Assembly: GCA_023213395.1 (NCBI GenBank)
Contig: CM041465.1
Span: forward strand, 110,801,741 to 110,865,740
Direction of reading: 5' to 3'
Length of the DNA: 64,000 nucleotides
DNA from: Cycas panzhihuaensis
Taxonomy: Eukaryota > Cycadophyta
Positions 1 to 12,480 of the stretch are shown piece after piece. Below the pieces are notes generated by a model. That model worked only from the letters and a program-made list of their open reading frames with translations. It ran no database searches and was not told the DNA's origin. The translations under genes and the position numbers were made by a program. Numbering within the stretch: position 1 is the first letter of the stretch; each line of letters begins with the position of its first letter.

Positions 1-665
1 CCTAGGGGTAGTAAGAGGATAACATTTTATGGGATATCTTAAATCTTTCATAAATCTTATCCATCTCCTTATTACAAAAGGGAGTCCCATTATCTGTGAT
101 TAAGACATCAGAGACTCTAAATATATATATATAATCTATTGATAAATAAATGTGGCAATTGTTTTGCCTGTCATAGATATGTTCCACCCATTTAGTAAAA
201 TACTCTATCATTGTGAGGATAAATTTATATTGAGAGGAGGAGGAGGGTGTAATAGCCCCAATCAGGTCCAATCCCCATTGGAGAAAGGCCATGGGGATAT
301 GATAGGGATGTAATACTTTAGTAGGAAGGTGTATAACATTTCCATGCTCCTAGCACTTACGACAATGCTACACACATGCATGGGCATCCTTAAATAAGGA
401 TGGATAATAGTACCCCATATGAAGGGTCCTTTGGGTTATAAATTAACCTCCAGAGTGGCCTCCATAAATGCCACTATGATATTTGTGGAAAATTTGACTT
501 GTTTTATTGGGGTTGATGCAATGGAAGAGGACTCTTTCAAAATACCTCTTGTATAACACTTCCCATATGATGGCATATTAACATGAAGTAACTCTAATGC
601 ATGACCTCACCTTGTTACTAGCATTAGGTGGATATTGCTAATGGGTGAGGTATCGTATGATTTCC
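1..665 (-). pseudogene. Element A integrase (degenerate, partial)
   Basis: Reading on the minus strand, this is the N-terminal zinc-binding part and the first half of the catalytic core of a Ty3/gypsy integrase. The zinc part shows a GGH segment and an HCRKC segment near 380-480. The core begins with QWGLDLIG near 275, followed by YFTKWVE and VLITDNGTPF, which carries one catalytic Asp. The rest of the core and the C-terminus lie outside the window. Integrase would insert the cDNA of the element into nuclear DNA. Several stops and a short AT-rich insertion near 120-140 break the frame, so it is inactive. It belongs to the same family as the integrase at 13785-15021. Confidence 0.85.
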
Positions 666-869
666 TCATACCACTCATTATCATCTAATGGATGGGGGGA
701 GGACTCCTTAAGGGCTAGGATGGATTCGTCAGGTAATGAATCATTAATCAGGAGGTTAGAAGGGTTCAAAATGGGAGCATCAACTAGTTGCTCAAAAACC
801 ACTATTTCTTTCTTGGATTTTTTATTGATAATCCTAAGATCATACTCTTGGAGAAGAATGGCCTATTAA

Positions 870-1960
870 CTCATCCTCCCACTCAAGTGTGATTAGGTTA
901 GGAGATATTTCAATGGATTAGATTAAATGATCACATATGTGGTATTTTTTAGGACATAATATCTGAATTTCTTGGCTGTTTGGACTAAGGCTAGACATTC
1001 CTCCTTGGCAGGTGAGTAGTTTAGCTTAACTACCACTAACATATGACTAATAAAATAGATAGCTCTGTCATTCTCAAAATCATCTTCTTGGGCTCAAATA
1101 GCTCTGAAGGACTCATCAGTGACTAAGGTAAATAAAATAAATGGGTAGTCAAAAATAGGAGGTTCTAGAATGGGGGTAAATATAAGGGCTTTGTTGAGCT
1201 CTTGAAATACCTCTTAAGCTTTAGGAGACCATAAGAATAGAGATCCCTTCTTTAATAAGTTGGCTAGGGGCTTGGAATTTATGGCAAATTCTATAAATGA
1301 CATAATTTATCATTGTGTTCTTATGGGAGGCATATCAATGATGGATTTAACGTTATCAGGGTCTATTTAGATCTTTTGTTTAAAGACAAGGAACCCTAAT
1401 AGTTTCTAGTTATAATTGCAAAGACACATTTAAGTAGATTGAGGCTAACGTAATACTTACAACATATTTAGGAAGATGGCACAAGAGTTGGTAAGAAGGT
1501 CAGTTCTTTTATGGGAGAGGCCCATCATATTATCCATGAAGACCTTGAGAGTTTTATTCATTAGGTCATGGAAGATGAATTGCATCACCTTTTGATAAGT
1601 GGTGCCTTTCTTCTTTAAACCAAAGGGCATAACTTTGTAGGCAAATGTGCCCCACAGGGTGGCAGAGGCTATTTTATGGCAGTCTTTAGGAGAGATTTGG
1701 ATTTGGTTATATCCAGAGAAGTTATCTATTAGGGATATGACTTCAAAGCTAGTCATTCGATCAATAATTTGATCGATGAATGAGAGAGAGAATATATCTT
1801 TATGATACGTATTATTTATGTCCCTAAAATCAATACAAATTTACATTGTCCCATTCTTATTAGTAATGGGGATGATGTTAGAAACCCATTCAGGATAGTC
1901 AATGGAAGTGATTAGCCCCACATCTAAGAGATTTTCTAATTCTATCTTCATTGTCACAAA
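870..1960 (-). pseudogene. Element A reverse transcriptase and RNase H (degenerate)
   Basis: This is the minus-strand gypsy reverse transcriptase followed by its own RNase H. Recognisable stretches include EVISLIDNFSGYNQIQ and KVMPFGLKKKG in the palm region. The catalytic box reads FMDN near 1523-1540 where the family has FMDD, so a metal-binding Asp is lost. After the reverse transcriptase come LANLLKKGSLFLWS and the RNase H start FTLVTDESF, then an LNYS-KEECLALV segment. The block between the polymerase and RNase H is partly eroded compared with 13060-13320. Stops and indels throughout mark it as a fossil. Confidence 0.85.
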
Positions 1961-3640
1961 GAGTTTAGGGTGAAGGGGACATTGCTTTTGTCACATAGGA
2001 CAAGCATTTGGAATAGTAATAAGATTATAGGTTACGATGGAGGGATCTATGCCCTTCATATCTTAGTAGTCCCATGTGAAAATGTCATAAAACTCCTAGA
2101 AAAAGAGGGTGTACTCCTCCATCTCTTTTGTGGTATATTCTACCCCTATCTTAATGATCTTATAAGGGTGAGGACACTGTCTTTAGTTACCCCAACATAC
2201 ATGGTGTTTCCCTCCTCAAAATGAATGGGAGCTTGGTCAATGGAAGGAAGTGGAAAAGAGTTGGATTAGCTTGGGTGAACTAGGGGTAATCCCAAGTCTA
2301 GGAACTACTAGAAACCAAGTGTGTGGTGCCCAGAAGGGAAACTAGGTGTTGAACCTAATAAATGCTCTAGTAGGGCCTCGTCATTCTCAAAGCAATCTAT
2401 CTCGTGGATGGTCTTTCTTTTCAAGAATGAAGGATGAAGTGAAAGGGAATCAATGGCCTTGTATTAATCAACCCACCACTTGATGTAATCAGGGGACTCT
2501 TCAAAGGAGTTGGAAGATATCGTCCTATGTCGTGATGTCCTATTATAAGGGGGAGGGGGGGGGGGGGGGGGGGGGAGGTCAGTTAGGACTTGAGTCTTGA
2601 ATAAATGAGTCATCACAAAAGAAAGAGAACTCCTAATCCTTTCCATCTATAATTGAGTGCAGGTCTTGGGGAGATGAAGTAGGATGGGAACTTATGCTTA
2701 CTATAGGAGTATCTATGGTTGGTTCTTATGGTGTAGAAGGAATGGTATGATCTACTAAAGGAGGATGAGAAGATTACCTTCTATAGATATTGAGGAGGGA
2801 TACAAGGTGAGGAGGTTCGTCACACTCATTATTAAAATTAGGGTCACTGAAGAGGGCGAGGTATCTGTAGCTCTATACACCAATAGAGGTGAAGTGGATT
2901 GAGTTTGAGGAGGAATAGGGAGGTCCCTCCTCCATTTTAAGAATGTGAGAGGCATTAATGAAATGAGTGGTAGAAGGGATAGATGAACGTATACCCCCCT
3001 TGGATGACTCACATGCCACTTGAAACAATTGATGGGATGAATGGATAGGAGGGGGATTACGAGGAAAAACTTTTACTTTCCCTTCATGGACGAATTTGAG
3101 TTGCCCCCAGTAGGACAAGTATATAGCTCCTATTTGATTGAGCTATGGGCATCCCAAAAGGAGGTTATAATCTATATCAATATTAAATACTACTATATTG
3201 GTGAGGACTATCTTGTCCTTAAAGGTAAATGGGATCAAAACAAAACCCAAGGGTGTCTTCTCACTACTACCATAGCCTTAATACCACCATAGGATAGGTT
3301 TGAGGGATACTCTGCTTATATCCTATATTATACGGTAGGGCATAGCATTAACTGAAGACTGTTATCTATAACAGTCCTCTCAATGGTATAATCAGGTGTA
3401 TCAATGGCAATCATAAATATGTAGTGCCAAAGTCTCTCCTATTTATTAGAAGAAAGGAGATCTTAAGGGTCAAAAGAAATGAGAGGATCCTAACTTGGGA
3501 CAACCCCTAACACATGGACAAGAGTATCAATTTGACCTAGGGCCTTAAAAAGGAGAGTCTATTAATCAGGAAAACTCTATAAGACGTTCATCATGGATAT
3601 TCCTATAGCTATAGTATTAAGCTCATCAATGATTAAGAAC
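1961..3640 (-). pseudogene. Element A protease and protease-RT linker (degenerate)
   Basis: The minus-strand region corresponds to 10900-12480 of element F. The aspartic protease is recognised by VIDN near 3353-3376, where the family has VDNG, and by YNLLLG near 3150, the C-terminal LLLGR-type motif; WGQLKFVHEGKVKV follows. The active-site Gly is changed, so even this piece could not work. The rest is a Ser/Pro-rich linker of low conservation towards the reverse transcriptase. A 21-base G run at 2555-2575, poly-C on the coding strand, lies in this linker. Confidence 0.75.
2549..2575. repeat. Poly-G homopolymer tract
   Basis: Five G, one A, then 21 consecutive G (2555-2575). It sits in the protease-RT linker of element A and would read as a proline run on the coding (minus) strand. 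Such a run is prone to replication slippage and to sequencing or assembly error, so its exact length is doubtful. Confidence 0.9.
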
Positions 3641-5442
3641 AACTTTCCCTTTCCAGATAGTTGGGAAAGTGCTCTTCGAAAATAATATCATCTAGGGCAG
3701 ATGGAAATAGTCTTAGGGATCACTATATTTTCATGGGTGGATTATGTGCTAAAGGGTTTTACTAGTATGCAAAGGCCTTAATAATGTCCTTAACTGCTTG
3801 AGACCTAGTGACCATGTATACAAGGGTAGACTCAAGCATATGAATGACTTATTTCCCCTTGTTTTAGGGTAGAGAAGATGAAGAAGGTTAAGGATGAGCT
3901 CTAGGAAGGGAAGATGAGTCTTTTACCCCATTTCCCTTGATTTGCTTAGGAGTGGGATTAGGAGACCATCCCCTATTCCTCGTTCCTTTACCATGGGCAA
4001 ATTGCTCATATTCCGCATGTTTTAGGAAAGGATCAAAATAGACAAGCTAGTCTAAATTAGGATTAGATTCATATTTAGATGAGGAATCACATTACAAAAT
4101 GAGCTCAGGATGTTGCACCTAGCATTGTGAGACCCCATGGAGGCACTCTCTATGCATGAAGTATCATTTTTTCTTAGGGGAGGGTTTCGTCCTCCTTGCC
4201 TAAGAGGTCTAGGTGTCTCCACCTTTAGGTGATGTAACTTAGGAGGGCTAATGGATAAATCTATGAGAATTAGAGGGTTATGAAGGTTGAAGCTTCAACT
4301 CCTTTATAGTACACTTAAACAAATGTATAATAGAGGTAATGGGGTCCAACACCTTTTCTATGGCATAGGTAGATGGTCTAGTTGGATGTTGAGGCATTTG
4401 ATCACATGGTAGAGGTGGTGCCTCATATTGCTGCAATGGCCTAAGGGGTCTTTTGATACCTTCTTAGATCTTTATGGCCTTAAGTGCTAAGCATTTTACT
4501 ATGGTAGACTCACATGTTGTATCCCCCATTTTGAGGAATTTGATATGAAGTTCAAGGTAGAGGGCATTTACAAAAATGCCTCTCTTGAATTCTTTAGGCA
4601 ACATGACCTTTAAAGAATGTAGGAGGTCATGGAATCATCTAACAAAGTCACAATCCATCTCATCATGACCCTATTTAAGGGAAAGCAAGGCCTTAACCCC
4701 AGTCTCAAAAGGATGATTTACATCAAAGTAGCTAATAAACTCATCTACAAGTTATTGAAAAGAATAGATTGAGTGGGTAGGGAGATGATAGAACCATTTA
4801 AGGATGTCTCCCTATAATGATTGAGGAAATAACTTTATTAATATATGATCATATGCCCATAATCAATGCATGCCATGGAGAAGCTCATGATGTGCTCCAT
4901 TGGGTCTTGAAGGGATGTGCCATTGAATTTGAGTACCTCGGGAGGATGAGGAGGCAAATTAATCCTTAAAGCCTCCATCAAGAGAGGGGTTGATCTATAG
5001 TCAATGAAGGGGCAGGCCCTAAGTTGAGTTGTAGGGTCAACCAAGGGCAAATGAATAGTTGGGCATGAGTGCCCAACTCTGGAGTGAGGGTGATGAGCAT
5101 ATGAGGGACACAAATTTCCTCCTGTTAAGAAGGAAGGGGCAATGTTACTGTGTAGGTGATGTGCATATGTAGAAGATGAAGGAACGAGTGCCACTCCCCC
5201 ATGGGAACATGCCCCCTGCATGGAAGGAAAGTGGGAGTAATAAGCATTAGGGGGTGTAGGACCCCAAGATGAAGGAACCACATGTAACGTTATCCACAAG
5301 GAAGAAGGGGTAGAAAGAGAACTGGGGTTTTTCTCAAATGGGCCACCCACAGGTGGTGCCATTCTGTATGCATGGAGTGGGTCCACCCCATAAGTAGGAA
5401 GAGGATTAGTCCCTCTATGCCCCTAAGGTTAGGATGTATACC
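3641..5442 (-). pseudogene. Element A gag, central and C-terminal part (degenerate)
   Basis: The minus strand encodes the gag of gypsy element A. Positions 4838-5386 are still open and cover the Pro-rich middle region and the start of the capsid-like domain (FSMACIDY, then a PPHPPEVLKF segment just before it), matching gag of E (55233-56690) and F (9475-9870). The capsid core continues with stops to about 4560, and the basic, Ser-rich C-terminal part runs to about 3640. Gag forms the cytoplasmic particle of the element. The gene is cut at 5442 by the insertion of element F; its N-terminal portion resumes at 21574-22361. Confidence 0.8.
5438..5442. repeat. Target site duplication of element F, left (ATACC)
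   Basis: Five bases ATACC immediately before the TG of the F LTR; the partner at 21574-21578 reads GTACC. In related element E the uninterrupted gag sequence reads TATACCCTGGGGGAAC, which is what joining the two flanks gives. One mismatch is explained by decay after insertion. Confidence 0.75.
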
Positions 5443-8169
5443 TGTTTCCCAGCTACCAGGAATGGATATGGAGAGGTTGACTTAGGTAAGCACAGGTGTG
5501 CTTCTTCCTTTTCACTTTTACTATTTCTTCGGAAAGGTTGACACAAGTATTGCCTCATTGCATGACTGACTGCTTCATTTGTATGATCATCGTGCATCCA
5601 TTTGGCTTGATCATGTTGCTTGTCATATTGTGAGCCTATGATGACCCAACGGGACCTACCTTTTTACAAGGTAGGCATCCCCATGGCACTTTATGACCCT
5701 CCGCAGTACCTCCACATCACCTCAAACCTCATTTGATTTGTATGACCCGTTCATGCCCTGATTTTGAGCTCTTACCATGTCATTTTCGAGACCTTTAGCC
5801 CTTTGATACTCCTCTCGGCCTTGTTCACATGCCTTTTGGACTATCCTTGCCACCTGGACAGGAGGGTCGGCCCCTCCCTGGCCTACCACATCAGGTTTTT
5901 GGGCTCCCAGAACCCATATTATTATCATTTTGGCTCTCATTGTAAACTTAGTTGTACCACAAAGTTTACCGTGGTGTGACTATTGCAAGTTATTTTTCAA
6001 AAAATGCCATGGAAATTCTCGCTTTTTCCATGGAATTACTGCGTGGCCTCATGCCCAGCTCAGCCGTATTCACTTTCTTAGGGTTGGGATGGGTATAAAT
6101 CCTAAAGCCATCATCATTTTACATCTCTAAGATCTTTTTTTGTTCTCCAACTAAACTTTCTCTTGCTACCATTTTTTTGCTTTTTCTTCCTTCCACAACT
6201 GCATTTGTAGGCGTGCATTTCTTGCAACTCTAGTCTAGGATCTGCCTGCAATGGCTCTTCTCTATGGTGGGAATCTCCTCTTTAGGCACTCTCAAGCAAG
6301 TTTGGTGTGGTTCTCTTCCACATACACCCCAGCAAGAATCTCCTATGACTATCCTTAGGGAAACCTCCTACAAAACTCAGCAGGAACTCTTCTTCTTTGT
6401 TGGTTGTAAGGGAAAGTCTACCTTAGACCTAGTCTAACAGGTACCTTAGATCCTTTTTTTTAGAGTTTCTTGTGTACTATTGCCACGTTAGGCTCCTTTT
6501 TAAGTGTGTTTGTTTGCTTTCTTTCTGTTTGGTTGTTGTAAACATTCTTTCCATTGTGTTTAGCCTTGTGTCTCCAGGTTTTCACCATTTCTCTGCTAGT
6601 TTTCCTTAAGAAAGTAGCAGGAGAAGATCCATAAAGGCTAGTCAAAGGGAGTAAGGTGGGATCTATCCCACTTAGTCCTACTCCCCAAGGGCAACCCCCT
6701 TCCTACCTTTCTTTTCTTGCTCCCATGCTTCTCTTAGGTTAATTAGGAGAAGGTGAAGCTTAGGCCAGTGCTAGATTATCAATGTGTATAGCCCTTGTTG
6801 CACTAATTCCAAGACTACACACCTCTATTTTGGACCCCCATAGTGTCCCCAACGTTGATTAGCATCCCTTAAAGATCTCGAGAAGGGTTTGTGTGACAGA
6901 TCGCTTCCCATCACGATTTCGTTGCTTTGATACATCCCTAACACCTCGCTATACATCTCCTGTTGTTTGTTGGCTATCATAAGTTGCCATTTGACCCTAC
7001 CTTACTATACCAAAGGGCTGTGTGGAGAACCTTAGTAGAGGGTTTAGCCATCTTGAGGCTTCCCTTCCCTCTTTCTTGCTTGGTATGTGTGGTTGCTTGA
7101 GGAGAGTTGAAGTTACTTATAGTAGTTATTTCTTTAACTTAAACATAATGTTTTGACGTATATGTTACACATATTTACACATCTATATATAGCCCTTCTT
7201 ACAACCCCTTCTTAGAAGGGATAAACTTTTGTGTGTGTAGGTTGAAGTGGTATTTCGCAAAGGTAAAAGACGTCCAGATCTGGGTAAGCTTTGCCCTCTT
7301 TTATCTTCACTTCATTTGCTTCTTTTTCTGTCCCGCTTGCTTTTCATAAGGGGAAGGTAAGGAAGCCCCCGTCCTCTGCATTGATCTTGATTACACATCC
7401 ACCAGCTAGCGAGAGGGTGTGTATTGCACATGGGAAGGTCTTCCGTCGACCGTTAGACCTCTCGGGTACATACATCTCTCTCTTATTTACCCCTCCATTT
7501 TCCTTTCTTGCTTTTATTTCTATACTTTGGTTAAATAGATCATGTGAAAGCGAAAGGTTAATGATATTGGTCACTTGCATTTATATGTCGTATGTTTATC
7601 CCATGTAGGAAAAGGACATAGTAGGAACCCCATTCCGCTTCCTCTTCTTATCCATCCAAACATACTCTTAGATGCATTTCGTCTAGCTTTGTTTGCTTGT
7701 ATGTATAATATTTGTTCTTCTTTTCTCTTTTGCCTTTGAGTTGCTAAAAGGAGAATGTAGTTTTATCCCCTTTTCCATTCTCTCTCTTGGTTCTATTTGA
7801 TTAGGCCAAATAACCAAGGGAGACCTGCTTACATTGTAGGCCCTTGCTTACCTCTTCCATATTTATTTTCCTTCATCATAGGGAAACTCCTTGAGGATTC
7901 CTCTTCTTCCCTTCTGACCATCCAAGGGTGGGAGGACCTTCCTCTCGATACCATCTAGGCTACCCCTTGTATGCACTCTCTCTTCCAAGTTGAGGGCTAC
8001 TTTAAGGTAGTTGGGTGCTATTTATAGGTCCCAAACTCGTGGTCCTGTACATGGGGTGCCTTGCGTGGTGCTCTCTTTGCTTGTAAGTTCTTGCCCACAC
8101 CTTCAACATCAACCGTTGACTACTGTCATTCCTATACAACATAGTGACTATCCCATAGATGTGCATCTA
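5443..8169 (+). repeat. 5' LTR of element F
   Basis: Direct repeat of 18816-21573. It begins TGTTTCCCAGC and ends GCATCTA, where E has GCATCCA, the expected CA end. A TATAAAT box is at 6094-6100 and a second TATA-like stretch (CTATATATAG) near 7184-7193. Remnants of GGTACC-centred palindromes are near 5940-5975. The open frames inside are not shared as proteins between LTR copies, so I read none as genes. Confidence 0.9.
6094..6100 (+). promoter_or_regulatory. Probable TATA box of the F 5' LTR
   Basis: TATAAAT inside GGGATGGGTATAAATCC, conserved in the 3' LTR at 19510-19516. It lies about 650 bp into the LTR on the transcribed strand, a plausible Pol II start position; transcription is not shown. 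Confidence 0.5.
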
Positions 8170-8195
8170 CTAGCAACCATACTGGGGACCTTCCA
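8170..8195 (+). other. Primer binding region of element F
   Basis: Directly after the LTR come about 26 bases containing ACCATACT, matching the same spot after the LTR of E (minus strand, 56975-56999; TGGAGACCATACT) and of A (22520-22538; TTGGAAACCATAT). The shared TGG plus conserved bases fit a tRNA 3' end complement one base inside the LTR. I cannot assign the tRNA; it is not initiator Met. Confidence 0.5.
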
Positions 8196-8333
8196 GTAAG
8201 GGAGCTAGTTCCTATCCCTTTTTGTTGGTATTACTACCTTTTAGTGGTCTTCTCCACTTGTCTCTTTCATTCGGTAGCCCCCAATGCATACTTTACATTT
8301 CTCTTTTCTCTTCTAACACTTTGGTAAGTTTGT

Positions 8334-10651
8334 ATGCAACATTTCTCACGTCCCCTATGTAGTTTGCCTCCATTGTTAGAAGACCCTGCATATCATCTTC
8401 TTTTATCATCAGATCCTGATTGGACAATAGAAGGATACCCTTTAGATTGGGCTTATCATGCCTTTGCTTTAGGAGCTTATAAGTTCTCCGCATCTATTCC
8501 GAGATCCACCCAAGAGGGTGATGATCCTATTTACTATCCAGGTGATCATCATCACCTACTTGATGCCCATCCCTCTACTCATGCAGTAGAGGGTCCATCT
8601 TCTTTGGAGATTCACCACCTAATTGACGATTCTTATGAGGAGTGCCCTAAGGGGTCTACTTCATTTGAGGTCTCGTCTACCTCCTATGATCATGTGGATA
8701 CCCCTCCTGCTGACGTGGTTGAAGCCCTTAGTGAGTGCTCCTGTGCTGCTCATCTTCAATCATATCCCAAATGGTTTGAAGATGTCTTGCGTGGTGGGGC
8801 ACCCTCCTCATCTGCGCCTATCCCATCATCTTCATCTGCATCCACATCTCCCATAACAAGCAACCTCTTTATACCTACACATTCATCCTGCTCTATCCTT
8901 ACATCTACCTTAAGGACATCTATCACACTCCCTACTTCTCATCATGATCCCAGCTCTTCAAGGCCCTCTCGTAGTATGTCTTTCTCCCAGCTTGGGGTTA
9001 GCATACCTTTTCCTAGTCAAGCCAACATGCCACTTCCTAACATGGTGCATGCATTTCCTAGTAAGCTTAGAGGTCCTACTAACACCCTTACTACTAGCCA
9101 TGTGGGATCTGCTCCCACGTATACTCAAATCCAACCTAGTGGTCCTTCTCTTTACGTACCCCCAGGCTATACTTCATAGCCTTAGAGGCATAGTAAGGGG
9201 AACTATATTCCATCTTACGAGGTGGACCCGTTACATCCATATGGGGTTGTGCCACCCACAGGCAGCCCATATGGACAAAACTTAGTTCCTCACCCTTCTT
9301 TTCCACCATCCTATATAGATCCTTATGCTGTGCCTTTGCAAGGAAACCTAACTTCCTTGTAAGATGCTTACACTCAAGTCCTTTTTTAGCAAGGGATATT
9401 TCCTCAAGGAGGGATGGGGCTTAGCACCCCCATCCGTTCCTTGTCCATTACCTTCCATATAATTTACCGATCTTATGGTCCGGGTGAGGGCATGTCCCTT
9501 CATGGATTATAGATCGACACCATTACCTATTGAGGTGTTAAGAACCAATTTGTCACCTCATCCCCATGAAGTTCCTAAGTTTGATGGAACTTCATCACAC
9601 GATCCAGTAGAGCATGTCTGTAGTTTCTCTATGGCGTGCATAGACTACTGGGCCTATGATCACATACTAATGAAATTATTTCCATGTTCCCTACAAGGAG
9701 ATGCCCTTAAATGGTTTTATTACCCGCCTGCCCATTCCATTTTCTCATTCCAGCAACTTGTGGATGAATTCATCAACTATTTTGATGTGGCACGTCCATT
9801 TGAAAGTGGAATGAAATCCCTTTTTTCACTTAAACAAGGTTATGATGAAATAAATCATGACATTATGTGGTGATTTGATGTCCTCCTCCATTCCACTAAG
9901 GCTACTTTGCCTGAGGAATTAAAGAGGGATCTCTTTGTTAATGCACTTCACCATGAAGTCCATGTGGAAGTCCTTAAGATGGGGGCAACCACATGTGATT
10001 CCACTATCGCAAAGTGCTTAGCACTTAAGGCTATTGAGATCTAGGCTAGACTCAAAAAACCTCTCAAGCCCTCACAACGATGTGAGGCACTGCCCCAAAC
10101 CAAAGAAACTAAATCACAACAATCCACTAGGTCCTCTTCTCATCTGACTGAGAATATCCTAAACCCACTCACTTCTGCTATACGCTCATTCGAATGAATG
10201 ATGAAGGAACTTAAACTGCAAGCTCCTTCATCACCCACTTCCAATAAACAAATCCAACAAGCTACTCAAGATGCTCTCCCTAAGGGTGGTAACATCCAAT
10301 CCTCTCAAGCAAGGAAGCCAGATTCCTCACTTGAGAAGAAGTGGTGTTCTGTTTATGGGGAGTGTTTCCATGATAACTCACGTTGTAGGGCTCAACATCC
10401 TAGGAATTCCCCACAATGTGACTCATCTCCTAAATGGGTCTCAAGGCCTAACCTAGACCAACCAATCCAAAAGGATCTATTCTCCAAGCATGGGGAATGT
10501 GATCGTAATGCTCCACTCATGAATAACCAGAACTTGGGAAGATATTTGAATTCATGTCCTTCACGTGATAAAGGGAAGGGTGCCCGAGATTCATCTTCTT
10601 CCTCGTGTTCCCCTGACCATTATACTCCCTCACCTTTGCAGTCCTAGAATA
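8334..10651 (+). pseudogene. Element F gag
   Basis: Structural protein of the retrotransposon particle. The start at 8334 is chosen because the same opening, M-x-HFSR followed by LPPLLEDP, occurs at the start in E (56825). Order: an acidic N-terminal region (8334-9178 open, 281 codons) with Ser/Thr/Pro-rich stretches, a capsid-like domain from 9475 (FSMACIDYWAYDHILMKLFP, then GDALKWFY and FINYFDVARPFESGMKSL), a basic Ser/Gln tail, and a zinc-like motif near 10344-10386 (C-SVY-G-EC-FH-DNSR-C, with the first His lost to Tyr; E keeps CSIHG). A frameshift lies between 9178 and 9475, and several TAG stops replace CAG or TGG. Frame 9475 onward is the same frame as pol. Confidence 0.85.
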
Positions 10652-10662
10652 AGGGAAAGAAA

Positions 10663-12480
10663 ATGATGCAAATGCTTGAGGCCACCCCTTTATATGCCCT
10701 AACTCAGTCTCAAGCTGCTAAAGAGGTAGCCGACACCTCTTCTTCTACTCCACACTCTGATCCTCTTCCAGAAACCTCCCTTCCAGAAGTTTTGTTACTT
10801 CCCAAGACTATTCCCATTCATCCAGTTCGCTATGATTTCAGGAGAGCCCTTCCTCAACTCATAGTGAAGGGGAAGGCCTTTACTGTCGTCAACAAGCTTT
10901 GTACTGTGGCTGTCGGGATGTCCATTATGGATGTCTTGAGAAGTTATCCTAAACAATGAACACTCCTTTTGGGATCTTTAGGGTTAGGTGATGCACCCAT
11001 TCACGCTTTCGGTATTACCCAAAGCCATTAGCCCATCATTTCCTTTGACCCTAAAGATCTTCCCCCCGCTTATGAAAGGGAACGCCAATGGAACTTCCCT
11101 TTCACCATCACTATTAACATGCTAGATTGTACCTTGAAAAGGACCATTGTCGACAATGGTTCTTCCGTTAATACTATGCCCTTGCACGTTATGCAAGAGT
11201 TTGGCATTTCTACCTTGGAACATGTTCCAGAGCAATGCCAATGCTACGACGGTAGTGAAAAGACCCTATTAGGATCTGTTTCGATCCTATTCACTCTCGA
11301 GGGCAAGATTATCCTCACTGACATTGTAGTCCTTGACGTAGACGTTGACTACAATCTTCTTTTAGGTCGACCATGGCTTGATTAGATGGGAGTCGTGTGT
11401 TCGACCCGCTAGGGGCAACTTAAGTTCTTCCACGATGGAAAAATGAGGGTTGTTTCCTGTGAATGCCCACTTGTCAAACAAACTCATCCTACTAACCAAG
11501 TAAGCCATGGTCATACGAAGGGGGATAAAGGCCCTTCTACTCATGCCTCGGCTTGCTCCATTGGTATACCTAATTCATCCTACTTTGAAGAAGATCCTAC
11601 ATCTTCTTCCTCTAGCCTTACTCACTTTGCTCTTATTGGTATCGAGAGCTACGGGTACCTTGCCTTGTTCAGTGACGACGAGTCCCATACTGAGGATGAG
11701 GACTTTCCTCACCCTATCTCCTTCCTCCGCACTAGTAGGAGGAACCCTTCTTGTTCTAGGTCCTAACCTAGAACTCCTCTTATTGGAGAGACCAGTCATC
11801 CCCTTGTGTCACATGTCATTGTACGCATTGACCCACAAGTCCTTGATTATTCCTCTCCATCATCCCCCGTAGGTGGTGGCCTTGAGGAACTTTCTTTTGC
11901 TCCTTCTGAGGAGCCCCTTCCTGACTCTCCCCTAGAGTCTTTTAGGGATGTTGGGCAACCTATAGACCATCGTGGCCCCGTTGCTCTAACTTCCTCCAAC
12001 ACCCCATCTATTTGAAGTAAGGTCATCCACGGAGTGGATTACTTCAAATATGATGAGGCTTTACTTGAACACTTAGCGGGCTCTGCGCCTAACTTTCCTT
12101 CTAGTCACCATAGGGTTGGCCACTAGAAGGTCTTGGTAATTATGTCCACACTTGTTGACCCAATTCCATCCCCAGTTCCATCTCTTCCTATTGACCTTGC
12201 CCCTCTCTATTTCAAGGAAGGAAATGCCATGTGCATGGGGGTGACCTAGGACATAGTCCTAGCCCTAGGCAAGGTCATTAAGGTAGGGGTGGAATGCTCT
12301 CTTGATGAGGCAAGGGAATATTCTCTTTTATTCTAGGAGTTTTGGGATGTCTTTACATGGGATTACTCTGACATGAAGGGAATTGACCCCTCCATTGTCA
12401 CCCATAATCTCACTACCATTCCTGGCACCCATCCCGTGTGCCAGAAATAACATCCTCTCCATCCTAAACTCTCAGTCGCT
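10663..12480 (+). pseudogene. Element F aspartic protease and linker to RT
   Basis: Continues the gag frame without a frameshift. The retropepsin active site is IVDNGSSVN at 11146-11172 (Asp-Asn-Gly in place of the common Asp-Thr/Ser-Gly), followed by MPLHVMQEFGI and the C-terminal YNLLLGRPWLD near 11350-11380. Then comes WGQLKF-like sequence (the Trp codon is now a stop), a Ser-rich linker of about 300 codons with acidic patches, and GNAMCMG / DIVLALGKVIKVG before the polymerase. The protease would cut the gag-pol polyprotein. The catalytic triplet itself is intact, unlike in E and A, but stops flank it. Confidence 0.85.
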